Under the pieces are notes generated by a model. It was given only the letters and a program-made list of their open reading frames with translations. It ran no database searches and was not told where the DNA came from. 64,000 bases of DNA from Cercozoa sp. M6MM (lineage: Eukaryota > Endomyxa: Ascetosporea): NCBI GenBank assembly GCA_040357565.1, contig JBDODJ010000035.1. One strand, written 5' to 3'. Positions 35,465 through 47,619 of this stretch are shown in pieces; the stretch's first letter is position 1; the number at the start of each line of letters is the position of its first letter. The translations under genes were made by a program, and so were the position numbers.

Positions 35465-38400
35465 TGGCATGTGTCATTGGCGTGTGTGACACATGCCAAG
35501 TGACTGACGGTATCTGGGGGGGGGGGGGCGATAACTAGGACGGTGTGCCACGTGCGCAGACGCAGAGCAAGGTGATGGAACTGCCGCGCAGTGCCAACTC
35601 GGCGCGACTGCTGTGCACCGTGGCACGTGCGCTGCTGCAGCGAGGCGATCCCAGCGTGCCACGTGGCACCGAGCAGATCATCAACCGCGTGGCCACGTGG
35701 TCACTTCAGGTACCACATGCACACGATCATGGGTCACTGGTGTCACTTGGGTCACTGAGAGACGGTGTGAGTGTGCAGTGGCCCAACGACGGTGACGACG
35801 GTCCGCGTGCGTGCGCCTCGTTGCTGCGCGAGCTGCCGCGCCTGCTGCCCGAGACGTCGCTGCTGCCGCTGCTGCGCACGTGTCTGCGGCCGTGGTTGCC
35901 GTCACTCTTCCAGAGGTACACTCTCCCAGGGTACACGGAGGGGGCGGGAACTAGGGGCTAGGAGGCAAGGGGCTAGGAAGCAACACGTGTCTGTGCAGGC
36001 CGTCGCACCTGAAGCTGCTGACGCAGGTGCTGGAGTCGCTGCGCGCACGTGACCTGAACGACGGTGAGTCACATGGGCACAGTCGCGTGGCTACGCTGCT
36101 CAAGTCGCTGGTGCCACCGTCGACGGTAACATCATCGGTGGCATCATCGGTGGCATCATCGGTGCCACCGCCAGTGTCACCGTCGGTGACTGCAGGGTCA
36201 CCGTCGGCATCAGCGACCGCGGTCTCGTCCGCCGGGTCGGCTTGGGGCACCGGCAGGCCCAAGTCGGCCGCGTGGCTGCGCGCGCACTGCGTCGCCTCGC
36301 TCACGCGGCACGCCGCCTCACTGCACCGATTCCTCGACCTCGACGGCGACGCCGTGGACGCCAAGGTGCCGCTTTACCCCCATTTACCCCCCTATTATTC
36401 CCCTATTATCCCCCTATTAATCCCCTATTAATCCCCCTATTAATCCCGCTATTAATCCCTATTTATCCCCCCATTAATCCCCCTATTTATCCCGCCATTT
36501 ATCCCCATCTATCCCTCTATTTACACCCATATTTATCCCCTATTTAGTCCCTATTTACCCCATATTTATCCCCTATATAGTCCCTATTTACACCCGTATT
36601 TACCTGCCGATTTACCCCTATTTAGTCCCATCTTACTCCCCTATCTACCTCTCTCTATCCTCCTCTTTATCCCCTGACGCCCTATGGCAGATGCGGCAGG
36701 AGGCGCAGACGCAGGGCGAGTCGGTGCAGCGACTGGTGTCTCTGCACCTGCGACTGCTGCGGCAGCACTCGTCTCTCCCGCTGTCTGACAACGACGCCTG
36801 CCAGCTGCTGCATGCTGCTGCACAGGTGCGGCCTTTACCCCTGTTTACCCCCCTCCCGTTTTAACCCCCTGTTTACCCCCGTGTTTACCCCTATTTACCC
36901 CCCCCCCCTGTGTGCAGCTGCTATGTGCGCCAGAGTTTCTATCGTCGGCAGTGTCAGTGCGCAGTGCGATCCTCGACTTTCTGTGTACGCTCCATCTCAT
37001 CAGGGGGGGGGGGGGGTGTATAAGGGTATGGGTATTGGAGTATTGGGTATGGGGGCATAGGGGTATGGGTATAGGGGTATAGGAGTATAGGTCATAGGGG
37101 TAAAAGGGTATGTGTGTGTGCAGCCGACGAGTACGCGCAGGCACACGCGGCGGTGCAGGTGCCGGTGCAGCCTGCTGCCGACGGTGCCGACAGCAGCTGT
37201 CTCAGCCGAGTGGCCTGTGAGGCACTCGAGGTGCTCATGCTCGCCGTGGATGTGCAGTCGCCCAACGACCCTGCTATTGAGGTAGCCTGTTACTTCCCTG
37301 TTACTCCCATCTTACCCCGTCTTACTCCCCGTCTCACCCCCATCTTACCCCCCCCCCCGTCTCACCCCTCTTAACCTTCTCTTCCCCCATCTTACCCTCG
37401 CCCCGACAGGACATGAAAGCGGCCTTTCTGGACGAAGCGGCATGGCGACTGTTCCAGCGTTGCTTCATCACTCGCAATAGGTATTACCCCCTCCCTCATT
37501 GCCCCCAGTGCCCCCATTGCCCCCATTGCCCCATTGCCCCATTGCCCCATTGCCCCATTGCCCCCATTGCCCCCATTGCGCCCATTGCCCACAGTGTGCC
37601 CTCTGATTTACCCCCCCCCCGTGTAGACTGGACAACACGCTGCGTGTGCAGCACCAGCGTCTGCAGCTCGTAGTGCTGGACGAGGGCGACGGTGCGGCGA
37701 CGGTGCCGACCGGGTGGGACAAACTGCTGGCCGTGGCCGTGACCTGCGACACGGACGGTGTGGCACGTGCTGCCTCCGACCTCGTGGCGCGCCTCGTGCG
37801 TCAGTCGCCTCTGCGTGCCTTCAGTGCCACTGGTACGCACTGTCCCCATTGATTCCTACTGGTCCTTATTGATCCCTACTGGTCCCACTGGTCCCAATTG
37901 ATCCCTACTGGTCCATCTCGGCTCAGGCGGACGGGACGCACTGGTGGTGTCGCTGCTGCGGTCGCTGCAGGCGCTGCTGGGCGACGTGGTGGCGGCCGGA
38001 CAGCTGCACCGGCCCGAGCAGCGACGACTGGCGACTCGCGCGGCCGCTCTGCTGCGCCACGTGGTGCTGGCACGTGTGCCCTCACTGAGACAGCACATGA
38101 CCACTCAGGGCTTCCAGCGCTGGCGACTCTGGTCGCACGAGTCGGCTAGACTCTGCGAGTCGCCGCTCGCCGAGTCCTCCGCGCGGACGCTACCCGGACA
38201 CCTGTCCTTCGCCACTGCTGCTGTACACCCTTGTGTCTCACGTGCTATCGTGCTCACGTGCTACCGTGCCCACGTGCTACCGTGCCCACGTGCGCAGGTC
38301 ATGCCGGACGAGATGGCCGACCCGTGCCTGCGCGAACTGGTGTCGTCGAATCTCTCGCTGCCGCGCAGTGCCACCGTGGCCGACCTGCGTGCGAGGTTTT

Positions 38401-41400
38401 TACCCCCCCCCATCTTGCCCCCATCTTGCCCCCATCTTGCCCCCCATCTCACCCCACCTTGCCCCTATCTTACCCCCTGTTACCCTCCCTCCAGTGCTGC
38501 GAGGTACCTCGGCGTGCCTCCCGACAGCGTGCGTCTGGCCATCCGCGCGGCCGACTGTGCCGCCGATGCCTACGACCAGCCTGTCAGTCTGACCACAAGT
38601 GCCACTGGCGACGACAGTCCTGTCGGTACCACAGGTACTACGGGTACAGGTACTAGAGGTGCAGGTACTAGAGGTACAGGTACTGCAGGCACCTGGCGTC
38701 CCGTCGAGGGCAGCGAGTGCCTGCCGCTCGCCATGTTCCTGCGCGCACCTGTGCCGTCCGAGGCGCACGTGCTCGTATGGCCGGTAGAACCCTCTCTCTC
38801 TCTGTGGCTGATCTCTCTGTGTGACTGGACTGACTGGTGTGATCAACTGACGGTGTGACTGACTGACTGGTGTGACCAACTGACGGTGTGACTGACAGGT
38901 GCACGAGTGCGACACGGCCGACGAGAGCGAGAGCGCGGAGACGCAGCTGCTGGCCAAAACGCCGCCCGAGCTCTGGCTGCCCGAGGACCTGTGTGTTTTA
39001 CCCCCTGTTTACCCCCCCCCCCATTTACCCCCTATTTACCCCTCTGTTTACCCCCCTGTTTACCCCCATCTTTACCCCTCTTTCCTTCCTGTTTTCCTCC
39101 CTGTTTACCCCCCTCCTCCCGGGCAGTGCCCCGCCAGTGACGCCGTCCTTCGTGGCCTGGAAGTCGCTGCTGTCGCCGCAGGAGCAGCAGCTGCTCTTCA
39201 CATGGACTGCGCCGCTCGCCTGGCTCTCGCCCGACCTGGCTGGTGGCTTTACCCCTCCCCCTGTCCCCCTGTTCACCCCCCTATCCCCCTGTTCACCCCC
39301 TATCCCCCAGTTTACCCCCCCAGTGACCCCCCCCCCCCCCCGGGACAGAGCTGGCGCTGGTGCTGCAGTACCGCGAGGGAGCGCCGGCACTGACGACGTC
39401 GGAGGACACGGCGTCGCAGTCCAGTACGGACGATGCCGTCGGTCAGTACACGGTCCAGATGGACGGCGAGACGGTCCGTATGTACGACCTGGAGGACAGC
39501 AGTAGCCAGGAGGACGAGTGCTCGGACGCGTCCGCCGAGTCGTCCGAGTGGGACGACGGCGCCTACTTCTCGGACACCGAGTCGGACGCGCTGTCGGAAG
39601 CGGCCTCCTCCGACGACGACGATGACTGGTACCAGCGCACGTGGGTCTCACTGGGACACGTGGGTCTCACTGGGACACGTGGGTCTCACTGGGACACGTG
39701 GGTCTCACTGGTGGGTTCCACTGGGCACGTGTGCCACTGGACAGGCCGCAAGGCCGACTGGGCGCCGAGTGGCCGCGGCTGCAGGACGACGCCGTCGACG
39801 TGTCCGCGCTGACGCCGCTGCTGTCCGCGTGGAGCGATGCGCCGCTGCACCTGGCGCTGGCGCTGGAGCGACTGCTGCTGCGCCGACTGCACGCGCGCCA
39901 GCTGCGCCACCTCGCTCTCCGACGGCGCAGGTGCTACCCCATGCCCTAATATCCCATGTGTATACCCTACCCATGTACCCCTACCCTATGTACCCCTACC
40001 CTATGTACCCCTACCCTATGTACCCCTACCCTCTGTACCCCATGTACCCCTACCCTATGCACCCCTACTCCATGTACCCCACCCTCAGAGGCAAACGTCG
40101 CGGACGGTCACCGGCGTATGCGCGGCCCAGCAGCGGCGGCGGCGTGGTGACGCGCGCGCAGCGGCGGCGTGCCTCGGCGTCGCTGGCGCTGCTGGCCGCC
40201 GTGGCCGTGCCCTTCGCGCAGTCGCTGCGGCAGCGCGTCGCTGCGGCCGACGGTGTGTTTTACCCCCCTGTTTACCCCCCTCCCCCGTTTACCCCCCCCC
40301 CCCCCGTTTCCCCCTGCAGGCGACCTGGCGGCAGTGACCGCGCTGGTGAACGACGGCGACTGCAGCCGTGCGCGCGGACTGCACCAGCTGCTGGCGGTGG
40401 CACAGGCACTGCGCGCTCTGGCACAGGACGCCGTGCGTGTCACCGTGACTACCAGTGGTATCAGTGGTGGTATCAGTAGTGGTATCACCACTGGTGGTAC
40501 CACTGGTACCGAGTCGCAGCAGCAGCACCGTCTCCTTCTGCCGTCGTCGGACCTGCCGACACTGGATGAACTGTTGCGCACGGTACCCTGTCTTACGGGG
40601 GGGGGGGGGTAACACGTGTGTGCACGTGTGGACACGTGGGCACGGTGCAGGTGTTCCGCATGGCACTGGCCGTGGTTGATCTGGGCGGGCAGGACGGTGC
40701 CGCCGTGGACGAAGTGATCTACCGCACCGGCATGGCCACGGTGGTTCGCTGCGGCGCCTCGCTGCTGCTGGCACGTGCGGCACCGTGGCAGCCGGAGGAG
40801 CAGGCACAGGGGGGTAAAAAGCAGACGCAACTGCTGGCAGACGTGGCAGGCGACTACGCGCGGCTGCTGGCGGCGCTGCTGCACGACGAGACACGCGCCG
40901 CACTGCAGCACTCGGCTCTGCTGTCGCTGCGCACCTTGGTAGCTTGCCCTCCAGTTGGCACGTGTGCTCCAGTCCAGTGAGCCAGTTAGTGATCCCACTG
41001 GGCACATGTGAGCAGGCCAGAGTGAAGTCACGTGGCGCCAGTGGTATGCACCATGCCTTGGTGGAGACACTGGCGTCCTACCTGACCACTGCCGATGACA
41101 CCGAGGACGACGAGGCCTTTGACGGACAGGACACCATCTTCGAGGCACTCTCGGCCTTCTTGCCGCTGCTGTCGGCGCTGCCGCGGTGCGTTTTTNNNNN
41201 NNNNNNNNNNNNNNNNNNNNNNNNNNNNNNNNNNNNNNNNNNNNNNNNNNNNNNNNNNNNNNNNNNNNNNNNNNNNNNNNNNNNNNNNNNNNNNNCGTTT
41301 ACTCCCCTGTTTACCCCCTAACTCCCCGGGCAGGTGCGGCCGGAACTGCTAGGCGGCGACAATGCACTAAACTGCGAGCAGTGCGGTACCTCTGTATGTA

Positions 41401-44400
41401 CATAGGGGGGATAGTACAGATGGACCGGTGTGCATGTGTACAAATGGTGTGTACAAATGGACAGGTGTGAAGCGAGACACGACACGGCGCTCCTCGATGC
41501 TCGAGCTGCCGGACACGCTGCTCATCACGCTGAAGCGATTCGACTTTGATCTGCACACGCTGCGTCGTCGCAAGATACAGCAAAGGTAGACTACATCTTA
41601 CCCCCCCCCATACCCCATCTTTCTCCCCATCTTGTCCCCTTGTATACCCCCTATATACCCCATCTTGCCCCCCCTTGATGATTAGGTTCCCTTTCCCTCA
41701 CGCACTGGACATGGCGGAGTTCGCGTTTGGTTCGTCGGCACGTGGCGCGGCACGTGCGCAACTGGACGGTTTGGTATGTGTGGCACACAGCACAGTGCGA
41801 GTGACTGAGTGGGACGCTCTGATCACTGTGGGTTGGCACGTGTGCGCATCAGCAGGTGCAGTACGAGCGCGGCGACTACGAGTACGAGTGTGTGGGCGTG
41901 GTGGTGCACAAGGGCGGCGCCGACTCGGGCCACTACTTCTCGCTGCTGCGCGCACGTGCGCCGGGTCCACTGGAGGACGGTGACGTTGATGTCTTCCAGG
42001 TGGAGTGTCTCCTTGATCTCTCTCAGGGGAAGGGTACTTGGTGTGCGCGTGTGTGTGTGCACGTGCGTGTGTGTGTGCACGTGCATGTGTGTGTGTGTGT
42101 GTGTGTACAGGGCACTCAGGAGGAGCGGTACGACTGGTCGAAGGCACGTGGCCAGTGGTTCGAGTTCAACGACCGCGACGTGCGGCCGCTGCCGTCGGCG
42201 GCTCTGGTGCCTCGCCTCAGCTTCGGCGGCGGCGGCGACGGCGGCGATCAGTCCCAGTCGGCCTACGTCCTCGTGTACCAGCGCCGCCGGCCGCGCTCGT
42301 CGCTGCTGCCGCTGCACGTGCCCAGTGACAGTGCCCACGTGCCCAGTGGCAGTGACCACGTGCCCAGTGACCACGTGTCCACTGGCACTGCCCACGTGTC
42401 CACTGGTCACACGGACCGACTGGTGCTGGCGCCGCACCTGCGCGACGAGTGGCGCCGCATCCGCGCGGACAACGACTCGCTCGTGCAACGCGCCAAGCTG
42501 GGCAACCTGGAGGTGTGTCCTCCTTGACCCGCTTTACCCTCCCCCCCCATCCCCTTTACCCCCATCCCCTTTACCCTCCACCTCCTTTACCCCCACCCGC
42601 CCCCAGATGGCCAACTTCGTGGCCGCCATGGCTGAGCGAATCCGTCGACGCGTGGCACAGGAGACACAAGAGAAGGGGACCCATCAGCGGACACAACAGG
42701 GGACACAACAGGGGACGCATCAGGGGACACAACGGACAGGACTGTCGGCCGGCCTGGTGCATGCGTTCGGCACGTGGTTCGACCTGTTCGTTCGTGTGAC
42801 GGTGCGGTACGGCGGCACTGATCGCACCGGCACTGATCGCAGAGTGCAGGACGGTGTCACTGGCACTGATCGCAGAGTGCAGGACGGTGTCACTGGCACT
42901 GATCGCACTGACGGTGACACGTGCCAGGCCATGTGCCGACTGGCCGAGCACGTGGTCGGCGTGTCGTCGCAAGCGGCGCGACTTGTGCTGCGCCGACTGC
43001 TCGAGTCGGCCGACGGTCTCGGTATGCCCCTGTGTCCTGTCTGTCCATCTGTCCTGCCCATCTGACCTGCCCATCTGACCTGTCCGTGTGTACCTGTTCT
43101 GTCTGTACACCTGGGTCCATCTGGACAGACCTGGACAAAACCAGCGATCCGGCCACTCTGCTGACGCAGATGGTCGTCGAGGCGCCGCGTGAATCCGTGT
43201 GTTTTACCCCCCTGCTTACCCCCTGTTTACCGCCCTGTTCACCCCCCTTAGGTGCGTCGGTTCTTCGCGTCGCTGGTGGTGCGATGCAGCGTCCGCGCGG
43301 ACGGTTCGCTGGACCGACGACGGTGTCTGCGCACGTGCGCGACGGTGCTGCGACGGCAGTTTTTGCAGCGACACCTGCGCTCGCTGGCGCCGCTGGACGG
43401 TGTGCACAGGGTACCTACCTTGTCCTACTTGTACAGTCCTACCTGGCCTGTCTATCTGGCCTGTCTATCTGGCCTGTCTATCTGGCCTGTCCATATGTAC
43501 CCCTGTGTGCGTGCGTGTGTCCGTGTGGACAGGTGCAGTGTGCCACGCAGCTGCTGGACACGATCGGCCAGCTGCTGGACAGCGAGGACGACGGCCCCGT
43601 GGCGCGCGACGTCGCCACGCAAGTGCTGGCCACGCTGCAGGACATCCTGATGGTACTTTACCCCCCCCCCCCACTCCTCCCTACCCCTTTACCCCTACCC
43701 ATTTACCCTATCCCTTGAGCCCTACCCCCTTTACCCTATCCCCTTAATCCTATCCCCTTTACCCCCTTTACCCTATCCCCTTAACCCGTACCCCCTTTAC
43801 CCTATCCCCTTAACCCCTATCCCCTTTACCCTATCCCCTTAACCCCTACCCCCAGGAACTGCGTCGCATCGCGCCGCATGCAGCGTTGGCGGCGGCGACG
43901 TCGGCTCGCGCGTGTCCGAGTCTGCGCGTGGGCCTGACGCCGGTGGTGCGACTGCTGCGGCAGCGCAGTGTGGCCGCCGTGGTGGCCGACTTGGATGCCA
44001 CGGCCGCACTGCGACTGGCCACGGCACTGGCCACGGCGCCTGTCCTCAGTGCCGCCGACTTTGACGCCAGCACGCAGCGCGACCTGGTGCGCATTTATAC
44101 TCCCATCTTACCCATCTTGGTCCCATCTTACCCCCACATTGGCCTCCATCTTACTCCCATCTTACCCCTCTCTGAGCCCACCCTGACCCTCACACCCACA
44201 GGTGAACGACGCCGTAACTCTGGCGCTCGATAGTGGTCGACTGGACGACCTGGTGCGCGAGGTGTGTCGCCACCTGCTGCTGCAGGCCGACTTTGATGGC
44301 GCTGTGCCTCTGCTGGCTGTGTTGGTAGCTTTACTCCCTTACTCTTATTCTCCAGTTACCCCCTCTTCCCTCCCCCCACCCACAGTACCGAGCAGCCACC

Positions 44401-44788
44401 GTGCGCGTCTCTGTCGCCGTCGATATTGTGTGTGCCCTTGTGGAGGTGCCCTAGCTGTCTAGTCTACACTATATATCTTTATATTTGTTTTTATATCGAT
44501 AGATGTATAGATGTGTATCTACAGTATTTGTAGATATACTTTATATGATAGACGTATGTGCAATGTGTATGTATAGGCCGCACTGCCGACGTCGAACCTG
44601 GTGTCGCACCGACTGCGCCTGGTGCTGCTGCAGTGTATCAGCAGCGTCGTGCAGCTGCGCGACGTGGCGGCCTCGCTGCCACCGGCCACGGTGACTGCCT
44701 TGTCCTCGCTGCTCGACTGGCTCACCGCCGCCCTGCAGGGACAGCCCAAGTCCTCGGTAGTCTTCTCTATCTACCCAGCTGTCTATCA

Positions 44789-44835
<47 letters not shown>

Positions 44836-45382
44836 CTCTGTCTATCTAGCTCTCTATCTATCTATCTCTCTATCTATCTGTCTGTCTGTTTGTATCTGTC
44901 TGTATCTATCTATCTATCTGTCTCCTATATCATATATATATATATATATATATTTAATATATCTTATATATACAGGCGGAGCCACCGGCACCACCAGGCT
45001 CGCAGGAGTTGCGACACGCGCCTCCACCCGGCGTGTCGAGCGACCTGCGGCGCCGCTTTCTGCGCAAGCGTACGCAGCGTGCCGCTCGCTACCTGTCCAA
45101 CTGGTTGTCGGACGCGCGAGGTGTGTCCCCTTCCCTCGCCCTTTCTATCTCTGATAACAATATTGCTGGACCATTTCGTGCCCAGGTGCCTTCCGCGGCG
45201 TCGGCGCCAGTGACAGCAATACAGACACAGGCAAGGGCGTCGCTCGGATTGGTAGCTCTCCTCACTGGTTTAGCCTGGTGCGTTTTTACAGACGGCACCC
45301 TTTGCTTGTCGCAGGCCGCCGTTGGGACAGCGTCCGCAAGTCGCTCGCCAATGCCCGCCGCAACGCCATAGCGTCCGTTTAA
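33256..45382 (+). CDS. Giant USP34-like ubiquitin-specific protease (internal assembly gaps)
   Basis: This is a cysteine deubiquitinase with long helical-repeat flanks. The ATG at 33256 gives MEHVQAQLRDAQHTGDPEKA. More than 30 exons of Leu/Arg/Ala-rich helices follow, the armadillo-like scaffold seen in USP9X/USP24/USP34. An acidic exon (39480-39630) reads DLEDSSSQEDECSDASAESS. The catalytic domain is recognisable from its second half: NCEQCG (zinc Cys pair), LPDTLLITLKRFDFDL, FPFPHALDMAEF, the His box GVVVHKGGADSGHYFSLLR, then WFEFNDRDVRPLPSAAL and SAYVLVYQRR. The FND...RPLPSA segment is closest to USP34. The Cys box should lie just before 41300 but falls in or near the 100-N gap at 41196-41295, so it is not visible. 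The C-terminal scaffold ends KSLANARRNAIASV, TAA 45380-45382. A second 100-N gap (35317-35416) sits in an intron. Confidence 0.9.
33999..34320. repeat. TACTGTACCAGTG-type minisatellite in a deubiquitinase intron
   Basis: Around 25 degenerate copies of a 10-13 bp unit (GTGTACTGTACCA and variants) in the intron after ESALRLIEQLS. Confidence 0.9.
34800..34925. repeat. TATACC / CTCTAC repeat in a deubiquitinase intron
   Basis: Repeated CCTATA and CCTCTA hexamers between two coding exons. Confidence 0.85.
35276..35461. repeat. CA tract with a 100-N gap (35317-35416)
   Basis: CA on both sides of an assembly gap within an intron of the deubiquitinase gene. Unlike most tracts here it is CA, not TG, in the sense strand. 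Confidence 0.95.
36363..36665. repeat. TTTATCCCCCTATTAATCCCC repeat intron
   Basis: Degenerate 8-11 bp units of the pattern TATT(TA)(A/T)CCCC fill this intron of the deubiquitinase gene. Confidence 0.9.
37495..37592. repeat. CCCCATTG tandem repeat in an intron
   Basis: About a dozen copies of CCCCATTG / CCCCCATTG between the exons encoding FQRCFITRN and LDNTLRVQHQR. Confidence 0.92.
39636..39725. repeat. 19-bp minisatellite (GTGGGTCTCACTGGGACAC)
   Basis: Four to five tandem copies immediately after an acidic coding exon. The unit contains CACGTG across its junction. It is probably intronic, with a donor at GTGGGT. Confidence 0.9.
39955..40085. repeat. TATGTACCCCTACCC repeat in an intron
   Basis: About eight 15-bp units of the pattern CCCCTACCCTATGTA. 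Confidence 0.9.
41196..41295. other. 100-N assembly gap in the deubiquitinase catalytic region
   Basis: The gap lies between a donor after LLSALPR and an exon encoding the zinc-binding CEQC segment. The Cys box and first zinc half are absent from the visible sequence and probably belong here. The true gap length is unknown. Confidence 0.9.
43655..43855. repeat. CCCTTTACCCTATCCCCTTAA repeat intron
   Basis: Tandem 17-20 bp units of CCCCTTTACCCTATCCCCTTAA type fill this deubiquitinase intron. Confidence 0.9.
44779..44972. repeat. TCTG / TCTA / TA compound microsatellite
   Basis: TCTG repeats give way to TCTA and then TA runs in one intron near the 3' end of the deubiquitinase gene. Confidence 0.92.
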
Positions 45383-45544
45383 GTTATCTTAGCACTTTCG
45401 ATCGTGATAAATCGCTGTTAAACCCCTCTGTCGTCGGTCGCGCCTGCCGGCAGCCGGCGCCGAACAAAAAATAACGGGAAAAAGTCTGGACGTTGAGTCT
45501 TTTAGATTTGTGTGCGTTCGCAAAGTGACATGCGGGAACTCTAG

Positions 45545-47098
45545 ATGGCCAAAATCGCTGAAAGGGACGCGATTGCGCAGTCAGAGTTTTTGTTGGATGT
45601 GCGCGCTGCTGAGGAAGCTCGTGTTGCGCACGCCTATCGTCTGCCTGCCTCCTTGGTTGGACACAAGCGCGAAGCCGAGCTACCAAAGAAGGACGATGCG
45701 ATGTACAACACGTTTCTTTGTGCCGCTTGACAGAGGCACGTGCCTGTCTTTCTTAGAACCATCCTGGTGTCTAATCCCCCGACCGAAGTAGAAAACGAGG
45801 CTGTGGCATTCTTGCGATCGCGTGGATATTCGTACTTGCGCCCACATTAAAGGTCACACAAAGTGCAAAACACATGCAACCTATTGACAGAGTCAAAGCC
45901 GTCCTGCAAGTCCCTGAAGAGCACACGATTCCGGCAGCGGAGGAGAGACCGCTGTGGCGGCCGTGTCCGTTCTTGCAACGCAGTGTGGCATCACTGTCAC
46001 CTGGCACGGTGCTGGACGTGGTGCGATCTCACACATACGTTATGTTTTTTATGCTTTGGAGTTTGTCTCTCTCGGCAGGGCTGTGGAAGTGGGCGTGACA
46101 GCGTGTTTCTGGCCATGCAAGGCTGGCAAGTGACCTCTCTCGATCACCTTAGCAAGATGTGTCAGCGCACACAGGTATGACCTTGTCCTTGTTGTACGCA
46201 TAATATGGTGGGCACCTGTTGTTGGATACAGACACTAGCAGAGCGCCACAAGGTCGCAGTGCGTACAGTGAAGGCCAAATCGTCTCCCGATGCGACACTC
46301 GCTTTCTCTAGCCGTGAGGGTACGCTTCTCCATTTAATGCATCCCTTGTCCCGGGGACAGATTTTGATTCTGTCGTTTTCTAGACCTTGATCATGTAAAA
46401 AACACGCAGTTCGATCTTGTTGTCTGTGTGCGCTTCTTGCAGCGTGAGATGTACAGTTTATTTTCACACTGATGATCAGTCAAAGTGGTGCTGTGCCTTG
46501 TAGCCTGCCCATGCTGGCCCAGATGGTGAAACCCGGCGGTCGGTTCTTGTGCCAGCAGTTTAGCGACGGCTGTCAGCACGTTGGTCCGTGTTCACCATCC
46601 GATCCGCAAAGGATACTCCAAGGTAACAGCACTAGCGCTGCCAGGTGAGGCACTCACGTAGTTTGCTTCCCTGAAGAAAAAGAGTTGACTCGCACCTTTG
46701 AGTCGTTCGGTTTCCTTGTTGGTAACAGCATCTGATGCTTTCGGGATTGCCTTAGATTGCGTCGCATATAGAGCAAGACGAAGTGGTTCACTTAAGCGAT
46801 GGACGACCGGTGTGCAATTTTCGGGCAAGAAAGCCGCTTTGCGACGATGATACTGCCGCTACTCGTGACACTCTCTCGACTGCGAGGTATGTTTGTCCTC
46901 GGATGCACGACTGTGTCTCAGTTTGTTCTACTGTCGTAATTTCACAGTGCATGGGCGCCCGTACTGCAGCGTCACCGCGCCTTCGTGCTGCAACTGCGGC
47001 GTGGCAAGAAACATCGCGTGCAGCGTCATTTGCACAAGCTAAACAAAAGACGCAAGAAAAAGGCTGCGGTTGATCGCGTTGACACAGATCAACGGTAA
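45545..47098 (+). CDS. Rhodanese-like domain fused to a class I SAM methyltransferase
   Basis: The ATG at 45545 gives MAKIAERDAIAQSEFLLDV, continuing LDVRAAEEARVAHAYRLPAS, the start of a rhodanese fold. After an intron with a GTAC donor comes ILVSNPPTEVENEAVAFLRS, where the catalytic Cys loop should be; no Cys is present there. After a short PFLQRSVASLSPGTV linker the methyltransferase shows LDVGCGSGRDSVFLAMQGW (SAM-binding motif I) and VTSLDHLSKM. Then come FDLVVCVRFLQR (motif IV-like) and MLAQMVKPGGRFLCQQFS (motif VI-like, as in TehB-type enzymes). The end is ASHIEQDEVVHLSDGRPV followed by a Lys/Arg-rich tail (HRVQRHLHKLNKRRKKKAAV) and TAA at 47096-47098. The substrate is unknown; the basic tail suggests a nucleic acid or nucleolar location (inference). 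Confidence 0.75.
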
Positions 47099-47112
47099 TT
47101 TCCTCGCGGTAG

Positions 47113-47384
47113 TCACGAGCGGCCACCGATTGCATTGGGACCTTGGTCTCAAGGTCAACGACATGCATGCATCGGTGGCCGCCGCAAGCTTCGCATTCCG
47201 TATGTTCCCTCAGTAGCCCCGATCTCTCAGTGTCTCGTAACTTGACTTTGACTTTGACTTTGTTGGTGTTTGGGAGATGCACAGTGCTGCCTTGGCGTAC
47301 GGCTCGCGTGGTGCAGGTGCCGACATCCCGCCCAACTCGGACCTCGTGTTCACCGTCAAGGTGCTCTCGCAGAGCAACACGTGA
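47113..47384 (+). CDS. C-terminal half of an FKBP-type prolyl isomerase, without a visible N-terminal half
   Basis: Two exons joined by a GTATGT..CAG intron read PWSQGQRHACIGGRRKLRIP and AALAYGSRGAGADIPPNSDL, then VFTVKVLSQSNT with TGA at 47382-47384. This is the standard FKBP C-terminal pattern: W..G, GG.R.L.IP, YG..G....IPPN, F.V.L. The N-terminal half of the fold (VHYTG...DG..FDSS) is not seen on either strand between here and the methyltransferase stop 15 bp upstream. It could be a fragment or pseudogene, or part of an unusual transcript with the upstream gene. A missed exon further upstream is also possible. Confidence 0.55.
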
Positions 47385-47608
47385 TCATGGTTTAATCTAA
47401 CGTATCGTGAGTAAGTTACAATTACCGTCTCATCTCGTCCGATGGCTGACTGGCTTTTGTCAAGTTGGGTGCATTGGCAATGAACTCCCCCGTCAAGTAA
47501 ACAAACTGTACGAGAGTGGCTTTCAGCAGCGCAGCGCAGAAAGGGACGGTATAAGACTGGCTGGAACTGTTAAAACAAAAAAAACTGCAAAAAGAGGAGT
47601 AAAACTGC

Positions 47609-47613
47609 AAAAA
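47609..47613 (-). terminator. Candidate RNA polymerase III terminator
   Basis: Run of five T on the minus strand, 6 bp beyond the predicted tRNA 3' end. The flanking GTAAAACTGCAAAAAGAGGA unit is present twice in tandem. Confidence 0.5.
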
Positions 47614-47619
47614 GAGGAG

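Noticed and set aside
35099..35503. Frames running through the 100-N gap
   Set aside because: The gap makes them meaningless; the flanks are intronic CA repeats.
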